The position numbers and the translations under genes are program-made. This document shows positions 54,379-62,443 of a DNA stretch of 64,000 bases, in pieces. Source of the stretch: a bacterium (GTDB lineage: Bacteria; UBA10199; JAIBAG01); NCBI GenBank assembly GCA_019695305.1, contig JAIBAG010000002.1:1-64000 (forward strand), given 5' to 3'. Each line of letters begins with the position of its first letter. Position 1 is the first letter of the stretch. The notes below the pieces were generated by a model. It searched no databases. It was given only the letters and a program-made list of their open reading frames with translations, and was not told where the DNA came from.

Positions 54379-55944
54379 ATGGCAAAAATTAATCTCGACC
54401 GCGACAAGGTTGACCAGTGCCGCTCTATCGCCGAACACCTGGTGCATCCTGTCCAAAAGTATATTCATCTGCATTCCACTGTTTCTATTGAGCGCTCCAT
54501 TTTACGTCTCATGGGGCTCACCGGCGCCGAAGAGCTGCCCGACATGCCGCCCTACCCGCTGGCCAACATGATTTTAGATAAATTGGATAAACGCCGCCTT
54601 CCTTTAGGCATTGCAGCCTGGATGGCATCGGCTAGAAATGACCATCCCAAATTATCCATAGAAAAAATTGCCGCCAAAATTATTAATGGCGAAATTGACA
54701 TCAACACACTACCCGAACCTCCCAATGCCGATATTACTAAAAAAATCTTAGCCCCCTGGGTGCAAGACGGCATTGCCCGTATTGATGCCAGCCGTAAGCA
54801 TAAAGAGCGCATGCGCGGCCGTATGAACCGGGTACGTTTACCGTTACGCTATCTTATTGTTGCCACCGGCAATATTTATGAAGACGTAAAGCAAGCCGTG
54901 GCCGCTGCCGAACAAGGCGCCGATATTATTGCCGTGATTCGCTCCACCGCGCAAAGTTTACTCGATTACGTTCCCGTGGGTGCCACCACCGAAGGTTTTG
55001 GCGGCACTTACGCCACACAAGAAAATTTTCGTATCATGCGCCAGGCGCTAGATGAAGCCTCCAACCGTTTGGGCCGTTATATTAGGCTAACAAATTACTC
55101 TTCGGGATTATGTATGCCCGAAATTGCTGTAATGGGCGCACAGGAAAATTTGGATTATTTATTAAATGACTCGATGTACGGCATCCTCTTCCGCGATATC
55201 AACATGAAGCGCACATTTGTAGATCAATACTTTTCGCGCTTGGTTGTGAGCCGTGCGGGCATTATTATTCAAACAGGTGAAGATAATTATCTCACCACTG
55301 CCGAAGCTTACGAAAACCATCATCAGGTATTAGCCTCGCACTTTATTAACGAGCAATTTGCCAAAAAAGCAGGCCTGCGTGACGAACAAATTGGTTTGGG
55401 CCACGCCTTTGAAATGGACCCCGATATTGAAGACAGTTTTATTTATGAACTGGCTATGGCGCAAATGATACGTGATGTGTTTGTGCGCCATCCCATTAAG
55501 TACATGCCACCCACCCGCCACAAAACGGGCGATATTATGCAAAGCCATGTGCTGGATGCCATGTTTAACTTGATTGGTAGCGCTACCCGCCAATCGGTGC
55601 AATTATTGGGCATGGCCACCGAAGCCATTCATAACCCGTTTTTAATGGACCGCTTTGAAAGTTTAAAAAGTGCCAATTATATCTTTAAAGCAGCAGCCTC
55701 TCTTTTTGACGAATTGCAGTATAATAATAATGGAAAACTTGCACGAAGAGCTCGCACTGTTTTGGATAATACGCTAAAATATCTGGAAGATATCAACTCG
55801 ATGGGCCTTATGGAATCTATCGAAAAAGGATATTTTGCCAATATGCCGCGCGCGCGTGACGGCGGCCGTGGGCTGGATGGAATTTTCCAAAAAGCCCGCA
55901 AATACTACAACCCCTTCCTGGAGCATTTGGAACCGGAGGATTAA
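54379..55944 (+). CDS. kamD: Beta-lysine 5,6-aminomutase alpha subunit
   Basis: With KamE it moves the terminal amino group of beta-lysine to C5, making 3,5-diaminohexanoate, using adenosylcobalamin and PLP. The 521 residues match the OAM-alpha/KamD family: start MAKINLDRDKVDQCRSIAEH, then YATQENFRIMRQALDEASNR and the KTGDIMQSHVLDAMFN region. The start lacks a Shine-Dalgarno; the octamer repeats occupy that place. KamE begins right at its stop with GGAGG in the last codons of kamD. Confidence 0.92.
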   Translation: MAKINLDRDKVDQCRSIAEHLVHPVQKYIHLHSTVSIERSILRLMGLTGAEELPDMPPYPLANMILDKLDKRRLPLGIAAWMASARNDHPKLSIEKIAAKIINGEIDINTLPEPPNADITKKILAPWVQDGIARIDASRKHKERMRGRMNRVRLPLRYLIVATGNIYEDVKQAVAAAEQGADIIAVIRSTAQSLLDYVPVGATTEGFGGTYATQENFRIMRQALDEASNRLGRYIRLTNYSSGLCMPEIAVMGAQENLDYLLNDSMYGILFRDINMKRTFVDQYFSRLVVSRAGIIIQTGEDNYLTTAEAYENHHQVLASHFINEQFAKKAGLRDEQIGLGHAFEMDPDIEDSFIYELAMAQMIRDVFVRHPIKYMPPTRHKTGDIMQSHVLDAMFNLIGSATRQSVQLLGMATEAIHNPFLMDRFESLKSANYIFKAAASLFDELQYNNNGKLARRARTVLDNTLKYLEDINSMGLMESIEKGYFANMPRARDGGRGLDGIFQKARKYYNPFLEHLEPED

Positions 55945-56682
55945 ATGAACGAACAAGTCCGCCCGTATGGTGACCGTACCGATGATGGTATGGTGCAGAT
56001 GAGTTTTACTCTCCCCGTATCGGCCTCGCCCGAGGCCAAAGAAGCGGCAGCCCAACTGGTAGCTAAAATGGGCTTTGAAAAAGTGCTGGTTTGCCACATG
56101 GAGCAAATCACCAGCGGCTACACACTTTTTTACGTTTACGCCAAAACATCTCATTCCATCGACATGAGCAGTATTCATGTTCCTAAACTAGAAAATCCTG
56201 TATTGGCTTTTGATGCCATCAACTCTTTTATTGAAAAAGAAATTGGAAGAAAAATTGTAGTAATTGGCGCCTGCATTGGCTCGGATGCGCACACAGTAGG
56301 TATTGATGCCATTTTTAACATGAAGGGTTATGCGCACGATTGGGGCTTTGAACGTTATCCCATGATGGATGCTCATAATTTACGCGCACAAGTGGCTGTA
56401 GAAGATTTGTCTAAAAGAGTGGCCGAGTTAAAAGCCGATGCTGTTCTCGTATCGCGTGTTGTCACCCAGCGCGATGAACACATTACAGAAATGAAAAAAT
56501 TTTTAGAGGCTTTAAGTCAAACCCCCGATGTACCACCTCATCTTATTAAAATTTGTGGTGGGCCACGCATTAGCCACGAAGAAGCTCTTAGCTGGGGTTT
56601 TGATGCAGGCTTTGGTCCCGGCACCAAGCCCTCGCATGTGGGCAGTTTTATTATTCACGAGCTTAAAAAGAGACTGGGCTAA
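55945..56682 (+). CDS. kamE: Beta-lysine 5,6-aminomutase beta subunit
   Basis: This subunit holds cobalamin and PLP. The 245 residues contain the DxHxxG motif as D114-A-H116-T-V-G, with H116 the cobalt ligand, and K127 eleven residues later (FNMKGY), the position of the PLP Schiff-base lysine in the clostridial enzyme. Both key residues are therefore present. Its ATG follows the kamD stop with no gap, and kal begins 5 bp after its stop. Confidence 0.93.
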   Translation: MNEQVRPYGDRTDDGMVQMSFTLPVSASPEAKEAAAQLVAKMGFEKVLVCHMEQITSGYTLFYVYAKTSHSIDMSSIHVPKLENPVLAFDAINSFIEKEIGRKIVVIGACIGSDAHTVGIDAIFNMKGYAHDWGFERYPMMDAHNLRAQVAVEDLSKRVAELKADAVLVSRVVTQRDEHITEMKKFLEALSQTPDVPPHLIKICGGPRISHEEALSWGFDAGFGPGTKPSHVGSFIIHELKKRLG

Positions 56683-56687
56683 TTTTT

Positions 56688-57074
56688 ATGAAACAAAAAA
56701 ATTCTAATTCTACCAGTTTTAAAGTTCGCATCAGCCAGCAAGATGTTCATTATGGCGGCAATATTGCCAGCGGCGCTAAAGTTTTAGAATTATTTGGCGA
56801 TGCCGCAACAGAACTATTAATCCGTCACGACGGTGACGAAGGTTTATTTAGAGCCTATCAATCCATAGATTTTTTAGCTCCTGTTTATGCCGGTGATTTT
56901 TTAGAGATTAGCGCTTCTATTGTGAACGAAGGTACTACATCGCGTGATATGGATTTTACGGCTAAAAAAATTATTGAAGGCTCCCGCGACGAGAAAAAAC
57001 CGTCTAAAGCAACCTTGTTAAAAGAACCCATCATTGTGGCCAAGGCCAAGGGAACTTGTGTTGTGAAGAAGTGA
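56688..57074 (+). CDS. kal: 3-Aminobutyryl-CoA ammonia-lyase
   Basis: Kal removes ammonia from L-3-aminobutyryl-CoA to give crotonyl-CoA. The 128-residue hotdog-fold protein has ISQQDVHYGGNIASGAKVLE, GDAATELLIRHDGDEGLFRA and FLAPVYAGDFLEI, matching fusobacterial and clostridial Kal closely. The TGA stop (57072-57074) lies inside the second copy of the heptamer hairpin repeat. It is the gene that delivers the substrate of Ccr. Confidence 0.9.
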   Translation: MKQKNSNSTSFKVRISQQDVHYGGNIASGAKVLELFGDAATELLIRHDGDEGLFRAYQSIDFLAPVYAGDFLEISASIVNEGTTSRDMDFTAKKIIEGSRDEKKPSKATLLKEPIIVAKAKGTCVVKK

Positions 57075-57141
57075 ATAGTGGATAGTGTATAGTTGATGGT
57101 AAAAAAGTTTACTATCCACCATTCACTATCCACCATCCACC
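57071..57141. repeat. Heptamer-built hairpin repeat, copy 2
   Basis: Left arm 57071-57099 is GTGAATA, GTGGATA, GTGTATA, GTTGATG plus G. Right arm 57112-57141 is complementary to GTGGATG/GTGGATA/GTGAATG units. The kal stop lies in the left arm, and the kce ATG follows the right arm after 2 nt. Same family as 11101-11174 and 62444-62511. Confidence 0.85.
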
Positions 57142-57143
57142 AT

Positions 57144-57956
57144 ATGCATCCTCTTCTTATTACCGTTGCTGGCGTTGGCGCCGAACTCACTAAAAAAGAC
57201 ACCCCCTATTTACCGTCAACTCCTAACGCTATTATTGAAGAAGCTCTCCGTATTGAACAAGCCGGAGCGCATATTTTTCATCTGCATATTAGAGATCAAA
57301 AAGGAAAACCTACGCTCGATTTAAAACTGGCAAAAAAGGTGGTAACCGAAATACGTAAAAAAACTGATCTTATTATTCAAATATCCACGGGCGGATCTAT
57401 TAACGACTCTTACAAAAAAAGAATAAAAATTTTAGATGTAAAACCCGATATGGCCTCGCTCACGCTGGGCAGTGTTAATTTTGGAACTGATGTGTTTTTA
57501 AACCCCCTGCCCTTTATTGAAAAACTGGCCGCCACCATGAAAAAGAAGCGCATTGTGCCCGAACTTGAAATTTTTGACGTGGGCATGGTAGACACAGCTT
57601 ATCATCTTATTAAAAAAGAACTCCTTAAACCGCCCTATCATTTTAACATTATTTTAGGAGGACCCGGCTGGCTTGCCGCCAGCGTCCAAAATTTAGATTA
57701 TATTATTCAAAAGTTGCCACAACCGTGCACCTGGTCGGCCTCGGGTGTAGGAAAAAACCAATTGCCCATGATTGAGTACGCTATCAAAAACGGCGGACAT
57801 GTGCGGACAGGGTTAGAAGATAATATTTATCTCAAAAAAGGCGTTCTTGCCAAAGGGAATGCCGAGCTGGTAGAACAGGTTCTGGTTTTAGCTCAACACT
57901 ATAAACGGCACATAGCCACCCAAATAGAGGCCAAATACACACTATGTCAGGCATAG
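57144..57956 (+). CDS. kce: 3-Keto-5-aminohexanoate cleavage enzyme (BKACE family)
   Basis: Kce transfers acetoacetate from 3-keto-5-aminohexanoate and acetyl-CoA, giving 3-aminobutyryl-CoA and acetoacetate; it is a zinc-dependent TIM barrel. The frame begins MHPLLITVAGVGAELTK at 57144 and runs 270 residues with IFHLHIRDQKGKPTLD (zinc His pair) and the ILGGPGWLAASVQNL segment. An earlier in-frame start at 57093 is inside the hairpin repeat and reads as [11 protein letters not shown]. The stop overlaps the next gene by 13 bp. Confidence 0.88.
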   Translation: MHPLLITVAGVGAELTKKDTPYLPSTPNAIIEEALRIEQAGAHIFHLHIRDQKGKPTLDLKLAKKVVTEIRKKTDLIIQISTGGSINDSYKKRIKILDVKPDMASLTLGSVNFGTDVFLNPLPFIEKLAATMKKKRIVPELEIFDVGMVDTAYHLIKKELLKPPYHFNIILGGPGWLAASVQNLDYIIQKLPQPCTWSASGVGKNQLPMIEYAIKNGGHVRTGLEDNIYLKKGVLAKGNAELVEQVLVLAQHYKRHIATQIEAKYTLCQA

Positions 57957-58873
57957 GCGTTATATTAAATCCGCATTCCAAGCGTTACAAAAAAGATCCC
58001 GACAAAGCAAAAAACATGTCGTTTATTGTGGGCGACCGCGCCTCATGTCACGCCACCGAAACAATAGACGATTTAAAACGCACAGCACGCGAATTTAAAG
58101 AACGCGATGTAGATGTTTTGGCCATTTCTGGCGGCGACGGCACCATTCATTGCACGCTCACCACTTTTATTCACGAATATGGCGATAAGCCGCTACCCCG
58201 TGTGGCTTTACTCCGCGGTGGCACTCTTAATACTATTGCGGCCACCATGGGAGTTAAAGGCACACCCGAAAGTATTTTGTCGTCGGTACTTGTCAAATAT
58301 CACGAGAACGTTCCCTTTAAAACACGCGAGTTACAGCTGATGAAAATTAACGACAAATTTGGATGTATCTTTGGCATGGGTGTTATTTATAATTTTATGG
58401 CCGATTATTATTCCAAAGGTTCGCTCTCGCCCGTAGGTGCCGCTAAAACATTGGTGCGCGCCATCGGTTCGGCGCTTATCAACGGCGCCTTTGCTCGTAA
58501 AATGTTTGATCGTTTTGATGCGGAGGTAACTGTTAACGGTAAAAAATGGCCTTTTGCCAATTATTCGGCCTTGTATTCGGGCTCCATCAATCAATTGGGT
58601 TTAGATTTTAGAGTTTTTTACTTGGTAGATGAAGTTCCAGACATTTTTCATGCTATTGGTTTTTCACTCCCCCCGCGCAGCGTGCTTAATTACGTGCCTA
58701 AAATGAAAATGGGAAAACCCGCTGGCTGTCCAAATTTAATAGAAGAACCAGCTAAAGAAATGCTGATAAAACTTGCTAAACCTCTTCCTTACACCATTGA
58801 CGGCGATATGTTAGCGCCTGAAGATACTTTTCATTTAACAGTGGGGCCTAAAGTAACTATTTTGGTTAGTTAA
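57944..58873 (+). CDS. Diacylglycerol/lipid kinase family protein
   Basis: The 309-residue protein has the DAGK catalytic motif SGGDGTIHCTLT (about 62-73, GGDGT) and the N-terminal GVILNPHSKR segment, typical of YegS/DgkB-like lipid kinases. Such enzymes phosphorylate diacylglycerol, sphingoid bases or similar lipids. It overlaps the kce end by 13 bp, but this may be only tight packing; no role in lysine metabolism is implied. The lipid substrate is unknown. Confidence 0.82.
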   Translation: MSGIGVILNPHSKRYKKDPDKAKNMSFIVGDRASCHATETIDDLKRTAREFKERDVDVLAISGGDGTIHCTLTTFIHEYGDKPLPRVALLRGGTLNTIAATMGVKGTPESILSSVLVKYHENVPFKTRELQLMKINDKFGCIFGMGVIYNFMADYYSKGSLSPVGAAKTLVRAIGSALINGAFARKMFDRFDAEVTVNGKKWPFANYSALYSGSINQLGLDFRVFYLVDEVPDIFHAIGFSLPPRSVLNYVPKMKMGKPAGCPNLIEEPAKEMLIKLAKPLPYTIDGDMLAPEDTFHLTVGPKVTILVS

Positions 58874-58972
58874 ACCACCCTAATTTTTTCTTGCTAGACC
58901 CCCCGTAATTTGTTACTCGCGATTTATTCCTTTGGTTCATTTTTTAACCCCCTTGCTCACGGTTTGGGGATA

Positions 58973-59013
58973 AGATCATGTAACATCTGACTGGCGTCAG
59001 ATTAACATGATCT
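58973..59013 (+). promoter_or_regulatory. Large nested palindrome in the gap leader
   Basis: Outer arms AGATCATGT (58973-58981) and ACATGATCT (59005-59013) are perfect complements. Inner arms ATCTGAC (58985-58991) and GTCAGAT (58996-59002) are again perfect. The 41-nt structure ends at the Shine-Dalgarno AAGGAG (59014-59019). It could be an operator of the glycolytic operon, such as for a CggR-like regulator, or an mRNA stem. The 150-bp region before contains no gene. Confidence 0.7.
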
Positions 59014-59025
59014 AAGGAGAAAAAA

Positions 59026-60030
59026 ATGTCTTTGAAAATCGGTATCAATGGTTTTGGCCGTATCGGCCGTTCTGTCATGCGGGCTCTTATTGCCCGTAAT
59101 TTTCCGCTAGAAGTAGCGGTCATTAACGAATTGGGCAATATCCCCACCAACGCTCACTTGTTAAAATACGATTCCGTCCACGGCACACTGGCCAATAACA
59201 TTAAAGCCGATGGCGATAGCATTTTAATTGATGACCGTCGCATTAAAGTAACCGCCCATAAAAATCCTGAAGAAATCCCCTGGGGCGCTCACGGTGTAGA
59301 TTTAGTAATGGAATGCACCGGTTTTTTTACCGATAAAGCTAAAGCCGGCCTTCATTTAAAAGGTGGCGCTAAAAAAGTTCTTATTTCGGCTCCTTCTAAA
59401 GATCCCGACATTACTTTGGCCTTTGGCATTAACCACACTTTGTATAATGCTAACGAACATCATGTTATTTCTAACGCTTCGTGTACTACAAACTGTTTGG
59501 CTCCTTTAGCAAAAGCCATTCACGAAGTTTTTGGTATTGAATCGGGTTTAGTAACCACCATTCACTCGTATACAAATGATCAAAAAATATTAGATGTATC
59601 ACACGAAGATTTACGTCGTGCCCGTGCCGCTAATTTATCGCAAATACCTACCAAAACAGGTGCCGCTCAGGCTGTAGGGTTGGTATTGCCAGATTTAAAA
59701 GGTAAAATTGATGGTATGGCCGTGCGCGTCCCTACTGCCAATGTATCGTGTGTAGATTTAGTATGTAATCTTAAAAACGGAACCACCGCTAAAGATGTGA
59801 ATGCCGCATTAAAACAGGCCAGCGAAACAAGCTTAAAAGGTGTTTTGGGTTATTCCGATTTACCTCTTGTATCCATCGATTACAACGGCAACCCGCTATC
59901 CTCAATTGTAGACGGCTTATCCACCAAAATGATTGGCGATAAACTTTTAAAAGTATTGTCGTGGTACGATAACGAAACCGGCTTCTCTCACCGCATGGTG
60001 GATGTGGCTTCTTTTATTTTAAAACGCTAA
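59026..60030 (+). CDS. gap: Glyceraldehyde-3-phosphate dehydrogenase
   Basis: The 334-residue NAD-type enzyme has the N-terminal KIGINGFGRIGRSVMRAL and the catalytic Cys in SNASCTTNCLAPL near residue 152. It makes 1,3-bisphosphoglycerate and heads a gap-pgk-tpiA-secG operon with 0-8 bp gaps. A strong AAGGAG is 6 nt before the ATG, directly after the palindrome. An NADP-type variant cannot be told apart by eye. Confidence 0.97.
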   Translation: MSLKIGINGFGRIGRSVMRALIARNFPLEVAVINELGNIPTNAHLLKYDSVHGTLANNIKADGDSILIDDRRIKVTAHKNPEEIPWGAHGVDLVMECTGFFTDKAKAGLHLKGGAKKVLISAPSKDPDITLAFGINHTLYNANEHHVISNASCTTNCLAPLAKAIHEVFGIESGLVTTIHSYTNDQKILDVSHEDLRRARAANLSQIPTKTGAAQAVGLVLPDLKGKIDGMAVRVPTANVSCVDLVCNLKNGTTAKDVNAALKQASETSLKGVLGYSDLPLVSIDYNGNPLSSIVDGLSTKMIGDKLLKVLSWYDNETGFSHRMVDVASFILKR

Positions 60031-61212
60031 ATGCACAGCTATAAGGTTATCAATCAGTTCGATTTAAAAAACAAAAAAGTTTTTATTAGAACCGATTTTA
60101 ACGTTCCCCTAACCGATGGCGTGATAGCCGACGACTCGCGCATTCGCGAAACATTACCCACCATTAAATACGCTATCGAGCAAAAAGCGGTTGTTATTTT
60201 GGCGTCTCACATGGGAAGGCCCAAGGGCGAAAAAAATCCAAAATATTCACTGTTGCCTGTTGCCCAAAAACTAAGAGATTTGCTGGAATGCGAAATTATT
60301 TTCCCCGAGGAATGCATTGGAAGTGGCGTTAAAAAATTAATTCAGGAAGCTAAAGAAGGCAGCGTTATTTTACTTGAAAATCTGCGATTCCATCCCGAAG
60401 AAGAAAAGAACGATCCCATATTTAGTGAAAAACTATCTGAGCTGGCTGACATTTACATTAACGATGCTTTTGGTGCCATCCATCGCGCGCACGCCTCTAT
60501 TGACGGCATGCTCAAACATTTTAAGGAAAAGGGAATTGGGTTTTTAGTTGAAAAAGAGCTCCAGTTTTTAACCAAATTGGTAGAAAATCCCGAAAAACCC
60601 TTTGTGGCTGTATTAGGTGGCGCAAAAGTTTCCGATAAAATTGACGTAATTGATAGCCTGATGAATCACGTGAGCGGCTTTATTATTGGTGGCGGTATGG
60701 CCTACACTTTTTTAAAAGCCCAAGGCCACAATATTGGCAAATCACTTGTAGAAGAAACTAAAATTCATCAGGCCGAAAAAATTTTACAACGTGCCAAAAT
60801 TAAGGGCATTGAAATAACACTTCCCTGCGATTCTGTTTTAGCCGATAAATTTGAAGCTACAGCCTCCCGTAAAACGGCCAAAGTAGGAGAAAACTGGGAC
60901 AACTGGATGGCACTTGATATTGGTCCCGATTCCATCAAGCTTTTTGGCGAAAAATTAAAAACAGCCAAAACCATTTTTTGGAATGGCCCCATGGGTGTTT
61001 TTGAAATGTATGCCTTCCAAACCGGCACCTTTGAAATGGCACGTATGATTTCTGAAAGTGATGCCATTAGCGTTGCCGGCGGCGGCGATTCGGCAGCCGC
61101 TGTTAATTTATCGGGGCATGCCGGAGATTTTAGCTTTATCTCAACAGGTGGTGGTGCCTCCATGGAATTTTTAGAAGGAAAAACATTGCCGGGGCTCAAA
61201 GCTCTGTTATAA
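60031..61212 (+). CDS. pgk: Phosphoglycerate kinase
   Basis: The 393-residue enzyme makes ATP from 1,3-bisphosphoglycerate. It has FIRTDFNVPL near the start, ILASHMGRPKGE, and the C-terminal nucleotide loop AVAGGGDSAAAVN. Its ATG follows the gap stop with no gap. Length and motifs are typical. Confidence 0.97.
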   Translation: MHSYKVINQFDLKNKKVFIRTDFNVPLTDGVIADDSRIRETLPTIKYAIEQKAVVILASHMGRPKGEKNPKYSLLPVAQKLRDLLECEIIFPEECIGSGVKKLIQEAKEGSVILLENLRFHPEEEKNDPIFSEKLSELADIYINDAFGAIHRAHASIDGMLKHFKEKGIGFLVEKELQFLTKLVENPEKPFVAVLGGAKVSDKIDVIDSLMNHVSGFIIGGGMAYTFLKAQGHNIGKSLVEETKIHQAEKILQRAKIKGIEITLPCDSVLADKFEATASRKTAKVGENWDNWMALDIGPDSIKLFGEKLKTAKTIFWNGPMGVFEMYAFQTGTFEMARMISESDAISVAGGGDSAAAVNLSGHAGDFSFISTGGGASMEFLEGKTLPGLKALL

Positions 61213-61220
61213 CACTTTTT

Positions 61221-61979
61221 ATGCGTAAACCACTATTAGCCGGCAATTGGAAAATGAATTTGGGCATTGAAGACTCGCTCAAATTTGTGATGCGTTTTTT
61301 ACGAGCACTTCCCAACCACGTTAAACCCGATATTGTTATTTGCCCTCCCGCTACCTCACTGTACACCGTGTCGGTAGCCCTGTCGGAGCAAAACCGCGTG
61401 GTGTTGGGAGCTCAAAATTGTCATTGGGAAGAAAGCGGTGCTTTTACCGGCGAAATAAGTCCGGCTTTTTTAAGTGAATTGGAATGTAAATATGTCATCA
61501 TTGGCCATTCCGAGCGCCGCCAGTATTTTTTAGAAACCAATGACATCCTCAATAAAAAATTAGCAGCCGCTTTGAAATCGGGCCTAATTCCCATTTACTG
61601 TATTGGCGAAACCTTAGACGAGCGCAAGGCCGAGAAAACTTTGGCTGTAATAGAAAAACAGTTGGCCGAAGGCTTGGGAAGTCTAAATTTTACCGGTCAA
61701 AACCTAGTCTTAGCCTACGAGCCCGTTTGGGCTATAGGCACGGGCCAGGTAGCTACCCCCGAACAGGCCGAAGAAGTGCATGTTTTTATTAGAGAATGGG
61801 TCAAAAAAAATAAGTCATCCGAGCTTGCATCTCATTTAAGAATTTTATATGGTGGCTCGGTTAAACCCGATAACATCCGTCAATTGATGGATAAGCCCAA
61901 TATTGATGGCGCCTTGGTGGGCGGGGCATCGTTATCGGTGGAGTCTTTTTTAGAACTCGTTAGTTTGGACAAGGATTAA
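61221..61979 (+). CDS. tpiA: Triosephosphate isomerase
   Basis: The 252-residue TIM barrel has the catalytic His in VIIGHSERRQYF and Glu in AYEPVWAIGTG, with the Lys in GNWKMN. It is between pgk and secG in a common bacterial arrangement (pgk-tpi-secG), 8 bp after pgk and 2 bp before secG. Confidence 0.97.
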   Translation: MRKPLLAGNWKMNLGIEDSLKFVMRFLRALPNHVKPDIVICPPATSLYTVSVALSEQNRVVLGAQNCHWEESGAFTGEISPAFLSELECKYVIIGHSERRQYFLETNDILNKKLAAALKSGLIPIYCIGETLDERKAEKTLAVIEKQLAEGLGSLNFTGQNLVLAYEPVWAIGTGQVATPEQAEEVHVFIREWVKKNKSSELASHLRILYGGSVKPDNIRQLMDKPNIDGALVGGASLSVESFLELVSLDKD

Positions 61980-61981
61980 GT

Positions 61982-62344
61982 ATGAGCATGTTACAGTCGT
62001 TTGAGCCTCTTATTTTAGGTTTTCATTTCATTTTGTGCATTTTTTTAATTATCACCATTTTACTGCAAGCCGGTAAAGGGGCCGATATTGGGGCCGCTTT
62101 TGGAGCCGGCAGCTCACAAACTTTATTTGGCGCTCGTGGCGCCGCTACTTTTTTATCCAAAATGACGGCTATTGCAGCCATTTTGTTTTTAGTAACTTCT
62201 CTTACCTTATCGGGCATTCATAAAAACCGCTCCCTTAACGGTTTAGACATTTCAATGCCCGAAACACCAGCGGCCGATACCAATGCCGCACCCAAGGAAG
62301 AACCAAAAGCTAGCGAAACAAAACCCGAGGATAAAAAAGAATAA
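61982..62344 (+). CDS. secG: Preprotein translocase subunit SecG
   Basis: The 120-residue protein has two membrane segments (about 10-30 and 57-77) separated by the conserved [19 protein letters not shown]. It is the accessory SecYEG component. The C-terminal tail is long (about 40 residues), rich in Pro, Glu, Ala and Lys, and probably disordered in the cytosol or periplasm. The tpiA-secG order is usual, and a tRNA-Leu follows 11 bp later. Confidence 0.94.
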   Translation: MSMLQSFEPLILGFHFILCIFLIITILLQAGKGADIGAAFGAGSSQTLFGARGAATFLSKMTAIAAILFLVTSLTLSGIHKNRSLNGLDISMPETPAADTNAAPKEEPKASETKPEDKKE

Positions 62345-62355
62345 TTTTTTTAAAA

Positions 62356-62437
62356 GCCCAGGTGGTGGAATTGGTATACACGTGCGTTTAAGGGGCGTAT
62401 GGGGAAACCCTTGCGGGTTCGAGTCCCGCCCTGGGCA
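62356..62437 (+). tRNA. tRNA-Leu, anticodon AAG by my reading
   Basis: The 82-nt sequence folds as a class II tRNA. Acceptor arms GCCCAGG (62356-62362) and CCTGGGC (62430-62436) pair fully. The D-arm, a variable arm with GGGG-AAA-CCC and a T-arm GCGGG-TTCGAGT-CCCGC follow. The anticodon loop reads TTAAGGG, giving AAG between U33 and G37. AAG is rare in bacteria, where GAG reads CUC/CUU. The stem contains two G-U pairs. CCA is not encoded; the repeat element begins 6 nt after the discriminator A. Confidence 0.88.
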
Positions 62438-62443
62438 TATGCA

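Noticed and set aside
57093-57143. Longer N-terminus for kce
   Set aside because: The added residues are coded by the hairpin repeat; family members start at the MHPLLITV segment. Recorded as a separate finding because the frame is open at all three repeats.
57944-58873. Lipid kinase as part of the lysine pathway
   Set aside because: It overlaps kce by 13 bp, but the reaction has no place in the pathway; overlap alone is common here.
62356-62437. Selenocysteine tRNA because of the long variable arm
   Set aside because: Acceptor arm is 7 bp, the length and D-arm are those of tRNA-Leu, and the anticodon is not TCA.
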